The notes: generated from the sequence alone by a model not told the origin. A stretch of DNA of 64,000 nt from Candidatus Nitrososphaera evergladensis SR1 (GCF_000730285.1 NZ_CP007174.1:806001-870000), one strand, 5' to 3'. Shown: positions 50,301 to 59,814, counted from the stretch's first letter. Numbers and translations are program-made.

Positions 50301-50533
50301 TTAAGGTTATTATCTGCAAATCTTCTATTGAAGGTTTGTCCAAACGCCAAGCTCGTTTGCTGTCACATCGCACTCGCTCCTTATATCCTGAACTTTTCAC
50401 ATGAATATTTGGATATGATATTACAACAATAATAAATTATGTGGGATAATATAATGATAATCTTAGAAAATATACGATAATTCTCAGAATCCATTGTAAT
50501 TTAAATATTCTGGAGTGGAAGTCACCCATCACT

Positions 50534-52033
50534 ATGGGAAAAATTAGGCCTCTTTTGCTGTCCGGACTCGCAGGCGCTCTTCTCTTGGTCTCACTTGTCA
50601 CGTTTTACACGCCGGAAACGCAGGCAAGCGACACACCCTTTAGCAACAATAGTACGCTTGGCGCAAACAACAACACTACTAGCATTATGCGATTGCCTAG
50701 TCAGGAAGGCTTTTCGGTGCGCCTGCTTGCGGCAAACTTTAGCGCGCCGTACAACATCCTGTACGGGCCCGATGGCGCCCTGTGGATCACCGAACGCGTT
50801 GGAAAGGTCATCACGCGTGTCGACCCGGAGAGCGGGTCAAAGCTTGGCAGCATACCCGTTCCAAACGTCCACCAGTCCGCCCCTCAGGACGGACTAATGG
50901 GGATGGCGTTTGATCCTGCCTTTAACAACACGCATCATATCTATGTCGCGTACACGTACGATGCAGATCCTAGCGATGCGCTTGACCGGCGCGTAAAGAT
51001 CACGCGCTTTACGTACGACGCGGCCGCCGGTACTATAGGCAATCCTGTAGACCTCATCAGCGGGCTCTATGGCAGTACCGACCACAACTCTGGCCGCATG
51101 ACGTTTGGCCCTGATGGCAAGCTGTACTACACCATTGGCGACCAGGGCAAGAACTACCTTGCCAACTACTGCCTGGAGAACCAGGCGCAGTCTCTCCCGA
51201 CGGCAGAGCAGGTCGCGGCTAGAAACTGGACTGCGTACCAGGGCAAGGTGCTCCGCATGAACCCTGATGGCTCCATCCCCGATGACAATCCTGTGATAAA
51301 CGGCGTCCGCAGCCATATCCTCACGTACGGCCACCGCAACCCGCAGGGCATTGCAGTGGGTCCAAATGGCAACAGCCTTTACGTCTCTGAGCACGGCGAC
51401 AAGTCCGATGACGAGCTTAACCGCCTGCAGGCAGGCGGAAACTATGGCTGGCCAAACGTCGCCGGCTACAATGACGACAAGGCGTACCAATACGTCAACT
51501 GGTCCGGAGCAAAGAACTGCAAGGATTTAAAGTTCGACAACACCGCGCCTCCGCCGCCGGGCGTGCCGGTGATGAACGAAAGCGAGTTTGACGCGCCCAA
51601 CTTTGTGCCCCCTGTCCACACGTTCTATACTGTCGAGAATGGCTACAACTTCCGTGACCCTGCGTGTGGCGACCTGACCTACATCTGCTGGCCGACCGTC
51701 GCGCCGTCGAGCCTGCGACTCTACACGTCTGATGCCATTCCCGGCTGGCAAGACACCTTTCTGATGACTACCCTGAAGGCTGGCAAGATCTTTCAGCTTG
51801 CGCTGGACGAGAACGGCACGGCGCTTGCGCGCGATCCTGTGGAACTCTTCCGTTCGGAGAACCGCTACCGCGACCTTGCGTTCAGCCCTGACGGCAGCAC
51901 TATCTACGTGATCACCGATTCATCAGGCCCCGCACAGGCCATCGGAGGCGGCGCAACCATCAACCTGTGGAACCCTGGCTCGGTGCTTGTGTTCAGGTAC
52001 GAAGGCACTGGAGGGGCTTCCATGAGCAAGTAG
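50534..52033 (+). CDS. Secreted PQQ-dependent sugar dehydrogenase-like (sorbosone/glucose DH family) beta-propeller
   Basis: 499 residues with a signal peptide (LLLSGLAGALLLVSLVTFYT). The six-bladed propeller has family blocks GFSVRLLAANFSAPYNILYG, MGMAFDPAFNNTHHIYVAYT, YTIGDQGKNYLANYC, VLRMNPDGSIPDDNPVI, YGHRNPQGIAVGP and EHGDKSDDELNRLQAGGNYG. The RNPQG and EHG pieces carry residues used for PQQ and calcium binding in the bacterial enzyme. Whether the archaeon has PQQ is unknown. A TATA-like ATTTAAATATT stands about 25-35 bases before the ATG. Confidence 0.9.
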   Translation: MGKIRPLLLSGLAGALLLVSLVTFYTPETQASDTPFSNNSTLGANNNTTSIMRLPSQEGFSVRLLAANFSAPYNILYGPDGALWITERVGKVITRVDPESGSKLGSIPVPNVHQSAPQDGLMGMAFDPAFNNTHHIYVAYTYDADPSDALDRRVKITRFTYDAAAGTIGNPVDLISGLYGSTDHNSGRMTFGPDGKLYYTIGDQGKNYLANYCLENQAQSLPTAEQVAARNWTAYQGKVLRMNPDGSIPDDNPVINGVRSHILTYGHRNPQGIAVGPNGNSLYVSEHGDKSDDELNRLQAGGNYGWPNVAGYNDDKAYQYVNWSGAKNCKDLKFDNTAPPPPGVPVMNESEFDAPNFVPPVHTFYTVENGYNFRDPACGDLTYICWPTVAPSSLRLYTSDAIPGWQDTFLMTTLKAGKIFQLALDENGTALARDPVELFRSENRYRDLAFSPDGSTIYVITDSSGPAQAIGGGATINLWNPGSVLVFRYEGTGGASMSK

Positions 52034-52223
52034 AAACAGAGTACATGTGCGTCCTTGCATGCCTGCAAGACCGCCGTAATAATGATGCAAGGTCTAGAGA
52101 GTATGATAGGTAGGTAAAGATCAACAGCCGCCAAGAATTCATTTCTTGTATTTCTTTACAGCGGCCTCAACCTTGCGTCATCGATCAATGGGGCATGACA
52201 TATGCGTGTGATTATCATGACAG

Positions 52224-52373
52224 TTATGCATCGCCGTATCTTCTCGTCAGCTCTGTTGCCTTTGTGAGCAATTCTGACAACTGCTCCCTCGAAGGCCTAG
52301 TCTGCTTGAAAAACTCTACGTTCATTCCAAGCAAGCCAAGCTGAACGTACAGGTCGTCGTCTGAGTTTGTCAT
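52224..52373 (-). CDS. Small hypothetical protein, 49 residues
   Basis: ATG at 52373, TAA at 52224-52226. MTNSDDDLYVQLGLLGMNVE continues with FFKQTRPSREQLSELLTKAT and ELTRRYGDA, an amphipathic two-helix protein with good codon use. A TATA-like CTTAAATAAAT (minus strand, about 52395-52406) is 22-33 bases before the ATG, supporting it strongly. Confidence 0.7.
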   Translation of the reverse strand: MTNSDDDLYVQLGLLGMNVEFFKQTRPSREQLSELLTKATELTRRYGDA

Positions 52374-52600
52374 AGATGTAGCGACGCTTATGATTTATTT
52401 AAGCAAACTCAAATGAGACTCTGTTATCCTCTACTTCAGTCCGGCTCTGTACGGCTGTACAGGATAGATTGCAGACTGGAGCTAGTTATAGAATAACCGG
52501 CAATGTACGACCTGCAAAACGCGCAAAAAGCGTGCTCCTTTCTTCTCTAGACAACACAACTTTTAAACTGGCTCTGGGCAAACCCTATTGCCATCATCAT

Positions 52601-52705
52601 ATGATGACGCCAACAAAGAAAAAGTTTGCACTTGCTGCAGCGGGGGGAGCTGCGATAATCATCTTTGCAATCATCAAACTCATCTTTACGCTTAACGGCT
52701 CGTAG
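52601..52705 (+). CDS. 34-residue single-helix membrane protein
   Basis: From ATG 52601 (next codon is also ATG): MMTPTKKKFALAAAGGAAII then IFAIIKLIFTLNGS. A short basic start and one membrane helix. A TATA-like CTTTTAAACTGG at about 52560-52571 lies 30-40 bases upstream. Converges with hemD, overlapping its stop by 14 bases. The longer frame from 52469 is rejected because it spans the promoter. Confidence 0.55.
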   Translation: MMTPTKKKFALAAAGGAAIIIFAIIKLIFTLNGS

Positions 52706-53507
52706 TAGCAATAAGCAGTTTCTTTGCAGCCTGCACGGTTCCTTCTACCGTATGGTCCTTTGCTTCGTAATGCCTGACTTTTCTTCTTTTTAGCTCGGCG
52801 CTTGTAAACGGGCCTATCGACACTACTGCCTGTACCAGCCGGTCAATTTTTCGACCATCATCGCTTCCGCCAAGGGCATCGACGATTTCAAAAAACGACC
52901 GGACGTTTGACGCGCTTGTAAACACTATTGCGTCGATCTTTTTGTCCAAAAGCATCCTGTGGAACCTCTTCCATGCCAGCGTGATTTTTGCAGTGCGCAC
53001 GGTGTACATGAAAACCTCGTCGACTGACATGCCAAGGTCCAAAAGCGCCTTTGTGGCGTAGTTGCTACTGCCTGCCTCTGCGCTGCGCGGAATTATGATC
53101 TTTTTTTTGCCTCTCTCGCTGTCCCTTGACAGCATCTTTGCAAGCCCGATTGAAGAAAAAGAATCGGGCATCATGCCGACTCTGACACCGCGCCTTTCAA
53201 GTTCCTTCTTTGTTTTTGGACCGACTGCGATCACCTTTGTTGACTTTAGGGCGGAGGCGACTTTTCCTTTCCCGCCAAGATCAAAAAGCACTGCTACTGC
53301 CTGTGCGCTCATGAACGCGCAATAGTCGTGCTGTTTTTCCTCAAGCAGTTTCAGGAAATGCGCCACTGCCTTGCGGCCCTCCGGCACAATCTCGATGGCC
53401 TGTACGGGGATGGCTTTTCCCCCCTCTTTTTTTACAAGCCTTGAAAACTCGGCTGCTTCCTTCTTGCCCCTCGTTATCGCAAGGACCTTGCCCTCAAGGC
53501 TTGGCAC
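52692..53507 (-). CDS. hemD: Uroporphyrinogen-III synthase
   Basis: Closes hydroxymethylbilane to uroporphyrinogen III. 271 residues, starting at a GTG that overlaps the cobA end by 14 bases. Weakly conserved family, but typical blocks are present: KVLAITRGKKEAAEFSRLVK at the start, DYCAFMSAQAVAVLFDL, VIAVGPKTKKELERRGVRV, DAIVFTSASNVRSFFEI and VVSIGPFTSAELKRR. Last gene of the hemL-hemC-cobA-hemD operon. Confidence 0.92.
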   Translation of the reverse strand: MPSLEGKVLAITRGKKEAAEFSRLVKKEGGKAIPVQAIEIVPEGRKAVAHFLKLLEEKQHDYCAFMSAQAVAVLFDLGGKGKVASALKSTKVIAVGPKTKKELERRGVRVGMMPDSFSSIGLAKMLSRDSERGKKKIIIPRSAEAGSSNYATKALLDLGMSVDEVFMYTVRTAKITLAWKRFHRMLLDKKIDAIVFTSASNVRSFFEIVDALGGSDDGRKIDRLVQAVVSIGPFTSAELKRRKVRHYEAKDHTVEGTVQAAKKLLIATTSR

Positions 53508-54294
53508 CCTTGCCCCTACCTCCTTCTACTCCTTTTCTGAACCACGCGATCTTTTTGTGAAGCGAAGCAACCCTTCCGATGACTACAATCGCAGGCGGTT
53601 TTATCCCGCTCTTGGTTGCGACCTTGGCGGCTGTCGCAAGCGTCCCCATGACGACCCTCTGCCTTGCAGTCGTGCCGTTTTCGATTATCGCGATTTTTGT
53701 ATTCTTTTTCATGCCGCCTTTTATGAGGTCTTTTGCGATCTCGTCCAGCTGGCCTATGCCCATGAGGACGACTACGGTGTCAACTGCCTTCGGCAGCTTT
53801 TTCCAGTCCACCGATACGTCGCCCTTGTTGTCCACTCCCTCGTGCCCTGTCGCAATCGCGACGGCTGACGAATAGCGCCTGTGGGTCAGCGGGATGCCTG
53901 CGTACGCCGGCCCTGCTATGGCAGACGTGATGCCCGGGATTATCTCAAACTGGACGCCTCGCTCCAGCAGGTATTCTGCCTCCTCTGCGCCCCTGCCAAA
54001 GATGAACGGGTCGCCGCCCTTCAGCCGTAGCACGCTCTTGTTCTCTTTTTTGGCGTATCTGACCATCAGCTCGTTTGTGCGCTTTTGGTGCGTGGTAGGG
54101 TCGCCTACTGCCCTTCCGACGTACACCTTTTCCGCATTTTCTGGTATCTGGTCTATTATCTCCTGGCCTACGAGGCGGTCGTACAGTATCACGTCGCAGC
54201 TCTTCAAAAGCTCCATTGCGCGCACCGTCATCAGCTTGGGGTCGCCGGGGCCGGCTCCGCAGATGTACACCTTGCCGGCGGCAGTGGTGCTCAT
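53494..54294 (-). CDS. cobA: Uroporphyrinogen-III C-methyltransferase (SUMT)
   Basis: SAM-dependent enzyme that makes precorrin-2, the branch to siroheme and cobalamin. 266 residues from the ATG at 54294. Signatures are VYICGAGPGDPKLMTVRAME, the tetrapyrrole methylase motif VLRLKGGDPFIFGRGAEEAE, ITSAIAGPAYAGIPLTHR and VLMGIGQLDEIAKDL. The start overlaps the hemC stop in an ATGA. Confidence 0.96.
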   Translation of the reverse strand: MSTTAAGKVYICGAGPGDPKLMTVRAMELLKSCDVILYDRLVGQEIIDQIPENAEKVYVGRAVGDPTTHQKRTNELMVRYAKKENKSVLRLKGGDPFIFGRGAEEAEYLLERGVQFEIIPGITSAIAGPAYAGIPLTHRRYSSAVAIATGHEGVDNKGDVSVDWKKLPKAVDTVVVLMGIGQLDEIAKDLIKGGMKKNTKIAIIENGTTARQRVVMGTLATAAKVATKSGIKPPAIVVIGRVASLHKKIAWFRKGVEGGRGKGAKP

Positions 54295-55238
54295 GCCTTT
54301 TTGTTCCACTCCTCAACAGCCCTGCGCCAGCCTTCTGCCATCTCTTGCGCGCCCTGCTTGACGAGAAGGTCTGCAACGCTCTTGCCCAGCTTTTCTGCGC
54401 TCTTGGCGCTGCCTGTTTTTTTGACCTTGATGTTCCTGCTTCCGTCTGCTGAAAACACGCTTGCGTAGAGCGTTATCCTGTCTCCCTTTGTCACTGCGAC
54501 TGCCCCAAGCGGAAACCTGCATCCCCCTTCCACCTTTTCAATGAGGGCGCGCTCGGCAGTCACCTCTGCCCTCGCCCTTGGGTCCTCGATGCTCCTGAGC
54601 ATCTCTATCGTCTTTTTGTCGTTTCGCCTGCACACGATGGCAATCGCGCCCTGCCCCGGCGCCGGGACGAATTCTCGCACTCCAAACCTCTCTACTATCA
54701 CGTCTTTCATGCCTATCCTTGTCAGCCCTGCCTCTGCAAGCACTACCGCGTCAAACTCGCCACTGATGACTTTTTTCACGCGCGTCTCGACGTTTCCGCG
54801 TATTGGCTTGACTGAAATGTCTGGCCTTTCTTTCATCAGTTGAATTGCCCTGCGCAGGCTGCTTGTGCCCACGACAGAGCCGGCGGCAAGCTCTTGCAGC
54901 TTTTGCCCTTTTTCGTTCACTAGGACATCGTTTGGGCTTGCCCTCCTCGGTATGCACGCGACTGTCAATTCTTCTGACAGGTCGGAGGGAATGTCCTTGA
55001 GGCTGTGCACCGCAAAGTCTACCTCGCCTTTTTTCACGGCTTCGTTGACCTCTTTTTCAAAGATCCCCTTTTCGTCCATCGTAAACAGTGGCCGCCTGTC
55101 CACGTCTCCCTTGGTGCTTATCATCACGACCTCAAATTTTGCGCCGGGGTGCGCCTTTCTGAGCGCGGCAAGCGCCAGCTCTGTCTGCGCCACTGCAAGC
55201 CTGCTCCCCCTCGTGCCTACTTTGATGATTGTCTTCAT
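54291..55238 (-). CDS. hemC: Porphobilinogen deaminase (hydroxymethylbilane synthase)
   Basis: Polymerises four porphobilinogen units. 315 residues; VGTRGSRLAVAQTELALAAL, FAVHSLKDIPSDL, GTSSLRRAIQLMKE, NVETRVKKVISGEFDAVVLA, PAPGQGAIAIVCRR and the cofactor-binding Cys in KVEGGCRFPLGAVAV (dipyrromethane attachment). Starts one base after the hemL stop. Confidence 0.97.
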   Translation of the reverse strand: MKTIIKVGTRGSRLAVAQTELALAALRKAHPGAKFEVVMISTKGDVDRRPLFTMDEKGIFEKEVNEAVKKGEVDFAVHSLKDIPSDLSEELTVACIPRRASPNDVLVNEKGQKLQELAAGSVVGTSSLRRAIQLMKERPDISVKPIRGNVETRVKKVISGEFDAVVLAEAGLTRIGMKDVIVERFGVREFVPAPGQGAIAIVCRRNDKKTIEMLRSIEDPRARAEVTAERALIEKVEGGCRFPLGAVAVTKGDRITLYASVFSADGSRNIKVKKTGSAKSAEKLGKSVADLLVKQGAQEMAEGWRRAVEEWNKKA

Positions 55239-55239
55239 T

Positions 55240-56535
55240 TTATTTCTGCAGTTCCTTTATTTTCTTGAAAGCCTCGCTGTACGCGTCCACCGTCCTGTCC
55301 ACGTCGTCCTCGTCGTGCGCGTACGACACAAAGCACGTCTCAAACTGCGACGGCGGGATGAACACGTTGCGCTTTAGCAACTCGTCAAACAGCCTTTTGA
55401 ATTTGGCAGAGTCTGCCCTTTTCGCACTGGCGTCGTCCCTCACCTTGTCGGCAGTGAAAAACACCTGGTACATCGAGCCAATAGAGTTTATCGTGCAGTT
55501 GACGCCTCCAATGTCTTCAAGCTCTTCTTCTATGCCCTCAACAATGCTGTCGCATGTCCTTGCGACCTGCGGGTAGATGGAGTCCTTGGCCTCAAACAGG
55601 GTCGAAAGCGCCGCAATTGCCGCAGACACTGACACGGGGTTTCCTGCAAAAGTGCTTGCCTGGTACACCTTGCCTGCAGGGGCCAGCTGCTGCATTATCT
55701 CTTTTCTTCCTGCAATTGCGCCTATCGGAAAGCCGTTTCCAAGCGCCTTGGCAAAAGTCGCAATGTCAGGTTTTATCCCAAAGAACTCGCCAGCTCCTCC
55801 AAGCGCAAGCCTAAAGCCAGTTACGACCTCGTCAAATATCAGAACCACGTCGTTTTGCTGCGTTATCTTTCTGACGTCGCTCAGGTAGTTCTTGTCGGGA
55901 AGCACGAGGCCAATGTTTGCAAGCACCGGCTCCATTATCACGCAGGCCGCGTCGTCTCTGTTTCTTTCAATAGTGCGTTCAAGCTCTGCCGCATCGTTGT
56001 ATGGCGCAACTACCGTTTGCGCCGATGCCTCTTCCAAGATGCCCTCCGACGCAGGCAGGCTTGCTGCGCCGGACCCTGCCTTTGCAAGAACATAGTCGTG
56101 CGCGCCGTGGTACCCGCCGTCAAACTTTATCACCTTCTTTTTCTTTGCAAACGCCCTTGCAAGGCGTATTGCGTTCATCGTGGCCTCCGATCCTGTGTTG
56201 ACGAGCCTGACCATGTCGGCGCAGGGGACAGCCTTTGAAATCAACTCTGCAAGCTTTATTTCAAGTTCGGTCGGAACGCAGTACAGCGTTCCAATGTCAA
56301 GCTGCGACCTTGCCGCATCAAGCACTGAAGGGTAGCCGTGCCCAAGGAGCATGGCGCCGTAACCCATGCAATAGTCGGTAAGCGTCTTGTGGTCGGAAGT
56401 CACAAGCTTGCTCCCCCTTGCGGATGCGGCAAAGAACGGGTAAGGCTCGAAAAAGCGGACCGGGCTGTCTACGCCTCCGGGCAGCACCTTTTTTGCCCTG
56501 TTGTACAGCTGCTCTGACCTGCTGCTAGCCACCAC
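55240..56535 (-). CDS. hemL: Glutamate-1-semialdehyde 2,1-aminomutase
   Basis: PLP enzyme that makes 5-aminolevulinate in the C5 pathway. 431 residues from a GTG at 56535. Blocks: VLPGGVDSPVRFFEPYPFFA, MVRLVNTGSEATMNAIRLAR, KFDGGYHGAHDYVLAK, LIFDEVVTGFRLALGGAGEF with the PLP-stacking Asp, and the PLP Lys in ATFAKALGNGFPIGA. The partner genes hemA and hemB are not in the window. First gene of the tetrapyrrole operon. Confidence 0.97.
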   Translation of the reverse strand: MVASSRSEQLYNRAKKVLPGGVDSPVRFFEPYPFFAASARGSKLVTSDHKTLTDYCMGYGAMLLGHGYPSVLDAARSQLDIGTLYCVPTELEIKLAELISKAVPCADMVRLVNTGSEATMNAIRLARAFAKKKKVIKFDGGYHGAHDYVLAKAGSGAASLPASEGILEEASAQTVVAPYNDAAELERTIERNRDDAACVIMEPVLANIGLVLPDKNYLSDVRKITQQNDVVLIFDEVVTGFRLALGGAGEFFGIKPDIATFAKALGNGFPIGAIAGRKEIMQQLAPAGKVYQASTFAGNPVSVSAAIAALSTLFEAKDSIYPQVARTCDSIVEGIEEELEDIGGVNCTINSIGSMYQVFFTADKVRDDASAKRADSAKFKRLFDELLKRNVFIPPSQFETCFVSYAHDEDDVDRTVDAYSEAFKKIKELQK

Positions 56536-56683
56536 GAATGTTTGTCATTTTTGCGCCGTAATAAGCGTATTCTTGGCACCTGGCAGATCAACCAACAACA
56601 AAAAAACGACTGGATATGTCAAACCATCCGGTACGAAAGCGCATATACGTTGATTAACCTGCCGTGGCATTGAGAGGGACGTA

Positions 56684-57181
56684 TTGGCAATTACTACGTT
56701 TTCCGCCATCATGGATGATTTCCGCGCAAACGTGGCGCAGAACCGTGATGCCCTTTTGGCGATAGCGAAAAAAAACCCGCACATGGCTTACCAGAAGGTA
56801 AACGAGCTTGCGCTGTTTGTCGGATCGCGCCACGGCGTCAACTTGCAACTGCACTTTCCGGTTCCGGCCAAGGTCGCAGACGTTGACGCGTACGGCACGG
56901 AAAACATTGGCATCGTTGTCGACAAGTTCCGCCGGACGTTTCCAGTGGCGCGAGAAATAGTGAAGCACAAAGCCGTTGAAATCCTCGGCCCAGACGCAAG
57001 GGCGCTTGACGCCTACATGTACGAGGGCAAGGAGGGGGTAAAGGTGATTATGACAGAAAGCAGCAGGATTGAAGTCCTCCCGGGTTCGGTGCACCTGTGG
57101 TGCAGAGTAGACGACGAGCGCGTGAAAAAATATGCAGACTGGCTGATGGAAAACGTGTATTTTGTCAGCGCGTCAGGCTGA
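56684..57181 (+). CDS. Conserved hypothetical protein
   Basis: 165 residues from a TTG (or 156 from the ATG at 56711). Soluble alpha/beta protein: MDDFRANVAQNRDALLAIAK, GSRHGVNLQLHFPVPAKVAD, then VIMTESSRIEVLPGSVHLWC. No membrane segment or known motif. Codon use is typical of the genome. A TATA-like CATATACG about 35-45 bases before the TTG. It overlaps the convergent gene at 57165 by 17 bases. Confidence 0.7.
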   Translation: MAITTFSAIMDDFRANVAQNRDALLAIAKKNPHMAYQKVNELALFVGSRHGVNLQLHFPVPAKVADVDAYGTENIGIVVDKFRRTFPVAREIVKHKAVEILGPDARALDAYMYEGKEGVKVIMTESSRIEVLPGSVHLWCRVDDERVKKYADWLMENVYFVSASG

Positions 57182-57872
57182 CAAGCTCATACTTGTAGTA
57201 CAGCTGGTCGTTGATGTCGTACGTCTCTGCCTTGACCGGCATGGGCAGGTCCTTTACGACGTATATCTTGCTCGTGTTGTTGTTCAGCTTGTAGCTTAGC
57301 ACCAGCGCGTCAAACGTGCCTGCCGGCGTGGTGACTTTTTCTTGGCTTGTTATCTTGACAGTTATCGGAGTGGTGCTGCCGGTGACTATGGTGTTCCACG
57401 GCGCGCCCACGACTAGGTACTTGTCTCTGCCGCCATAGTCCATGTCCCTTATCGCAAGTATCGACGACTCAATTGGCTCCAGGTACTGCCTTGCGGACTC
57501 GCTAATGCTTCCCTCCTTTGTGAGCTCTTTTGAATACATGACGTCAAAATTTTGCGTACCCTGCGTGCCGTTTACGACGTTGAATGTTGTGCGCCAGCTG
57601 CCGCTGTTGTCGCCTGCCTTGGCAAATGTTATCGAAACTTTTGCATCTGCAAGCGACGGCGGGCCCTGCGAATCCACCGTGTAGCCCATCGAAAGGCCGT
57701 CTGTCACCTGCGCGCCGATCACGTAAATGTCGGCAGACGTGGGCGGGTTTAATATCGATGCGGCGTCGCCGCCTGAAAATCCTCCTCCAAACGCGATGAT
57801 TCCCACGCTCACGCCGATTCCAAGCGCGGAGAACAGACCGACCATCACTGCGACTTGCTGCTTTGGGGTCAC
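57165..57872 (-). CDS. Membrane-anchored extracellular protein sharing a domain with the amo-locus surface protein
   Basis: 235 residues: one N-terminal anchor helix, VGLFSALGIGVSVGIIAFGG, then an extracellular beta-rich domain. Its segment VTTPAGTFDALVLSYKL followed by LPMPVKAETYDIND corresponds to VTVPAGTFDTTVVGWHKG and FPIKAETF in the PEFG-type protein at 15650-16822, so both have the same fold. Function unknown; no C-terminal anchor here. Confidence 0.75.
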   Translation of the reverse strand: MTPKQQVAVMVGLFSALGIGVSVGIIAFGGGFSGGDAASILNPPTSADIYVIGAQVTDGLSMGYTVDSQGPPSLADAKVSITFAKAGDNSGSWRTTFNVVNGTQGTQNFDVMYSKELTKEGSISESARQYLEPIESSILAIRDMDYGGRDKYLVVGAPWNTIVTGSTTPITVKITSQEKVTTPAGTFDALVLSYKLNNNTSKIYVVKDLPMPVKAETYDINDQLYYKYELVSLTR

Positions 57873-57924
57873 GCCAGCTCCTCTCTGTTCAGCTTCCTGC
57901 CTTATTTATAGAGTTTCGGACATT

Positions 57925-58329
57925 TTAACCTGACATCTTCATTATCCTTTCCCACAGCTTTTTAGGCACCGGCATCACAGACAGACGGGATACCCTGACA
58001 AGCTCCCACTGCGCAAACGCAGGATCGCTCTTTATCTTCTCCAGTGCAACCGGCTTTTTCAGCCTGCCCGCCGGCTTGACATCGACCACCACAAGGGATT
58101 CATCCTTCTCTTTTGGGTCTGGATAAGGATCGGACACGATATCAATTATGCCGACTGCCTGCTTTTCGTCGCCGGTGTGGTAGAATATCGCCCTGTCGCC
58201 CTTTTTTACGCTCCTCAGGTGCTTGAGAGCAAGGTTGTTCGCCACTCCGTCCCACACGGTCCTGCCGTCTTTTTCCAGTTGCGCATAGTTGTACGTGGAA
58301 GGCTCTTGCTTGAACAGCCAGTATGCCAT
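57925..58329 (-). CDS. EVE domain protein
   Basis: 134 residues, whole length an EVE domain (PUA-like fold): MAYWLFKQEPSTYNYAQLEK, VWDGVANNLALKHLRSVKKG, RAIFYHTGDEKQAVGIIDIV and WELVRVSRLSVMPVPKKLWE. Family members bind modified bases in DNA or RNA. Divergent from truD with a shared short promoter region (AATATAAGTT near 58351-58360). Confidence 0.94.
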   Translation of the reverse strand: MAYWLFKQEPSTYNYAQLEKDGRTVWDGVANNLALKHLRSVKKGDRAIFYHTGDEKQAVGIIDIVSDPYPDPKEKDESLVVVDVKPAGRLKKPVALEKIKSDPAFAQWELVRVSRLSVMPVPKKLWERIMKMSG

Positions 58330-58424
58330 ATGTCAACCGTCTATTGCCGCACAATATAAGTTACAAAGGAAGAGGTGCTAACTTGTTGTCGCCGTCGTCA
58401 TCGCCCCCTGTGCCAGAGATAGAC

Positions 58425-59663
58425 ATGATGGCCGGGATCGAGTGCTACTGCAGCGCCGATTTTTCAGGCATAGGCGGGTCGATAAAGCAGGACAGCTCCT
58501 CGTTTCAGGTGTCAGAGCTTGTCGACGAGTCATCGCTTGGCATCTCAAAAGAGTTTGAGGGCGCATACCGCTACCCGCTCTACCTGCTGCAAAAGGAAGG
58601 CGTAGACTCTAACCACGCACTGTTTGAAATCGAGCGGGAGCATCGCCTGCGCCTGCGCGTGATGGGGATAAAGGACGCAAAGGCAGTTACGAGCCAGTAC
58701 GCAGGCGCAGAGAGGGCGTGGCAGAACGCGCCAAAAGAGCTGCGCACAAGGCATACCATGCTGACGCTTCAGGGATTTACAAAGAGGCCGCTTGGCAGGG
58801 AGCTTTTGGCTGGAAACGAGTTTTCCATAGCTATCCAGAACCCGATGCGCGACGACATCTCCGGCTTTGAAAACCAGGTGCAAAATATAGCCAACTTTTA
58901 CGGCCTGCAGCGGTTTGGAAGCGAGCGCCTGGTCACTCACCTTGTGGGCAGGGCGATAGTGAAAAAAGACTTTGCAAGGGCGGCGGAGCTTTTGCTGACG
59001 TACACGACAAAGTACGACACCGACTCTAGCCGCGAGATAAGGCGCAAATGCCTTGACCCTTCAGGCTACCGGCAGGCATTAAAGGAGGTCCCCAGGGGCA
59101 TGGACATTGAAAGGCAGCTCTTGTCAGCCCTTGTCGCAGGCAAGGGGCCGGTACAGGCGCTTCGTGCGGTTCCGATACAGATACGCAGGCTATTTGTACA
59201 GGCGTACCAGGCCTACATCTTTAACATGTGTTTGAGCAGGGCAATCGCGCAGGGAGAGGACATTACGTCGCCAAAGCAGGGCGACCTGTGTTTTGAAATG
59301 GAGGGCCCCTTTGCGTTTGGCAGGATAAAGAAATACGATCCTTCGTTGTTGTCAGATAAACAACAATTTGTCCCGGCGGTTAGGATGGCCGGCTATACGT
59401 TCCAGCCAGGCAGGGGCCGTTTTGAAGAGATTACAAAAGAACTTCTCGTACAGGAAGGAGTTGCCGCAAAGGACTTTTATGTTAAAGAAATGCAGGAGCT
59501 GAGCCAGCAGGGCGGCTTTCGCCAGGCGCCTCTGTGGTGCCAAGATTTTGCGTGGAAGAAAAACCCACTGACAGTTTCATTCAAGCTCCCAAAGGGCTCG
59601 TACGCCACCACGCTCTTGCGCGAGCTGATAAAGCCACAGGACCCGATAAAAGCAGGATTTTGA
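58425..59663 (+). CDS. truD: tRNA pseudouridine synthase TruD
   Basis: Makes pseudouridine 13 in tRNA. Starts are possible from TTG 58383 to ATG 58425; the family block begins soon after, GIGGSIKQDSSSFQVSELVD. Core motifs: NHALFEIEREHRLRLRVMGI, GIKDAKAVTSQYAG with the catalytic Asp-Ala pair, NFYGLQRFGSERLVTHLVGR and VQAYQAYIFNMCLSRAI. About 413 residues, the right size. Confidence 0.95.
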   Translation: MMAGIECYCSADFSGIGGSIKQDSSSFQVSELVDESSLGISKEFEGAYRYPLYLLQKEGVDSNHALFEIEREHRLRLRVMGIKDAKAVTSQYAGAERAWQNAPKELRTRHTMLTLQGFTKRPLGRELLAGNEFSIAIQNPMRDDISGFENQVQNIANFYGLQRFGSERLVTHLVGRAIVKKDFARAAELLLTYTTKYDTDSSREIRRKCLDPSGYRQALKEVPRGMDIERQLLSALVAGKGPVQALRAVPIQIRRLFVQAYQAYIFNMCLSRAIAQGEDITSPKQGDLCFEMEGPFAFGRIKKYDPSLLSDKQQFVPAVRMAGYTFQPGRGRFEEITKELLVQEGVAAKDFYVKEMQELSQQGGFRQAPLWCQDFAWKKNPLTVSFKLPKGSYATTLLRELIKPQDPIKAGF

Positions 59664-59673
59664 TAACAATAAC

Positions 59674-59727
59674 AGCGGTGGCCCTGCCCCGCGGAAAGGG
59701 AAGAGGCGCCGCATGGGCAGGGCCGCT
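59674..59727 (+). other. Stable hairpin after truD, terminator or structured RNA
   Basis: GCCCTGCCC (59681-59689) pairs with GGGCAGGGC (59715-59723); after a 3-base bulge AGCG (59674-59677) pairs with CGCT (59724-59727). A 25-base loop can pair further (GCGG/CCGC). It begins 11 bases after the truD stop. No T-run follows, so a plain intrinsic terminator is not certain. Confidence 0.45.
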
Positions 59728-59779
59728 CTGTTCTTGGGGTTAGCTATGCTTGCTAGCCTGTTTCCGTATTAAAGGCTGG

Positions 59780-59814
59780 CTTAACATTGTTCACTCTCAC
59801 CTTAACATTGTTAA
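59780..59814 (+). repeat. Two direct copies of CTTAACATTGTT, shared with nearby promoters
   Basis: CTTAACATTGTT at 59780-59791 and CTTAACATTGTTAA at 59801-59814. The same motif occurs inverted at 60563-60576 and, shorter, at 60823-60832. All lie within 1.1 kb around zinc-ribbon, winged-helix and HtrA genes, suggesting a shared regulator. Confidence 0.55.
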
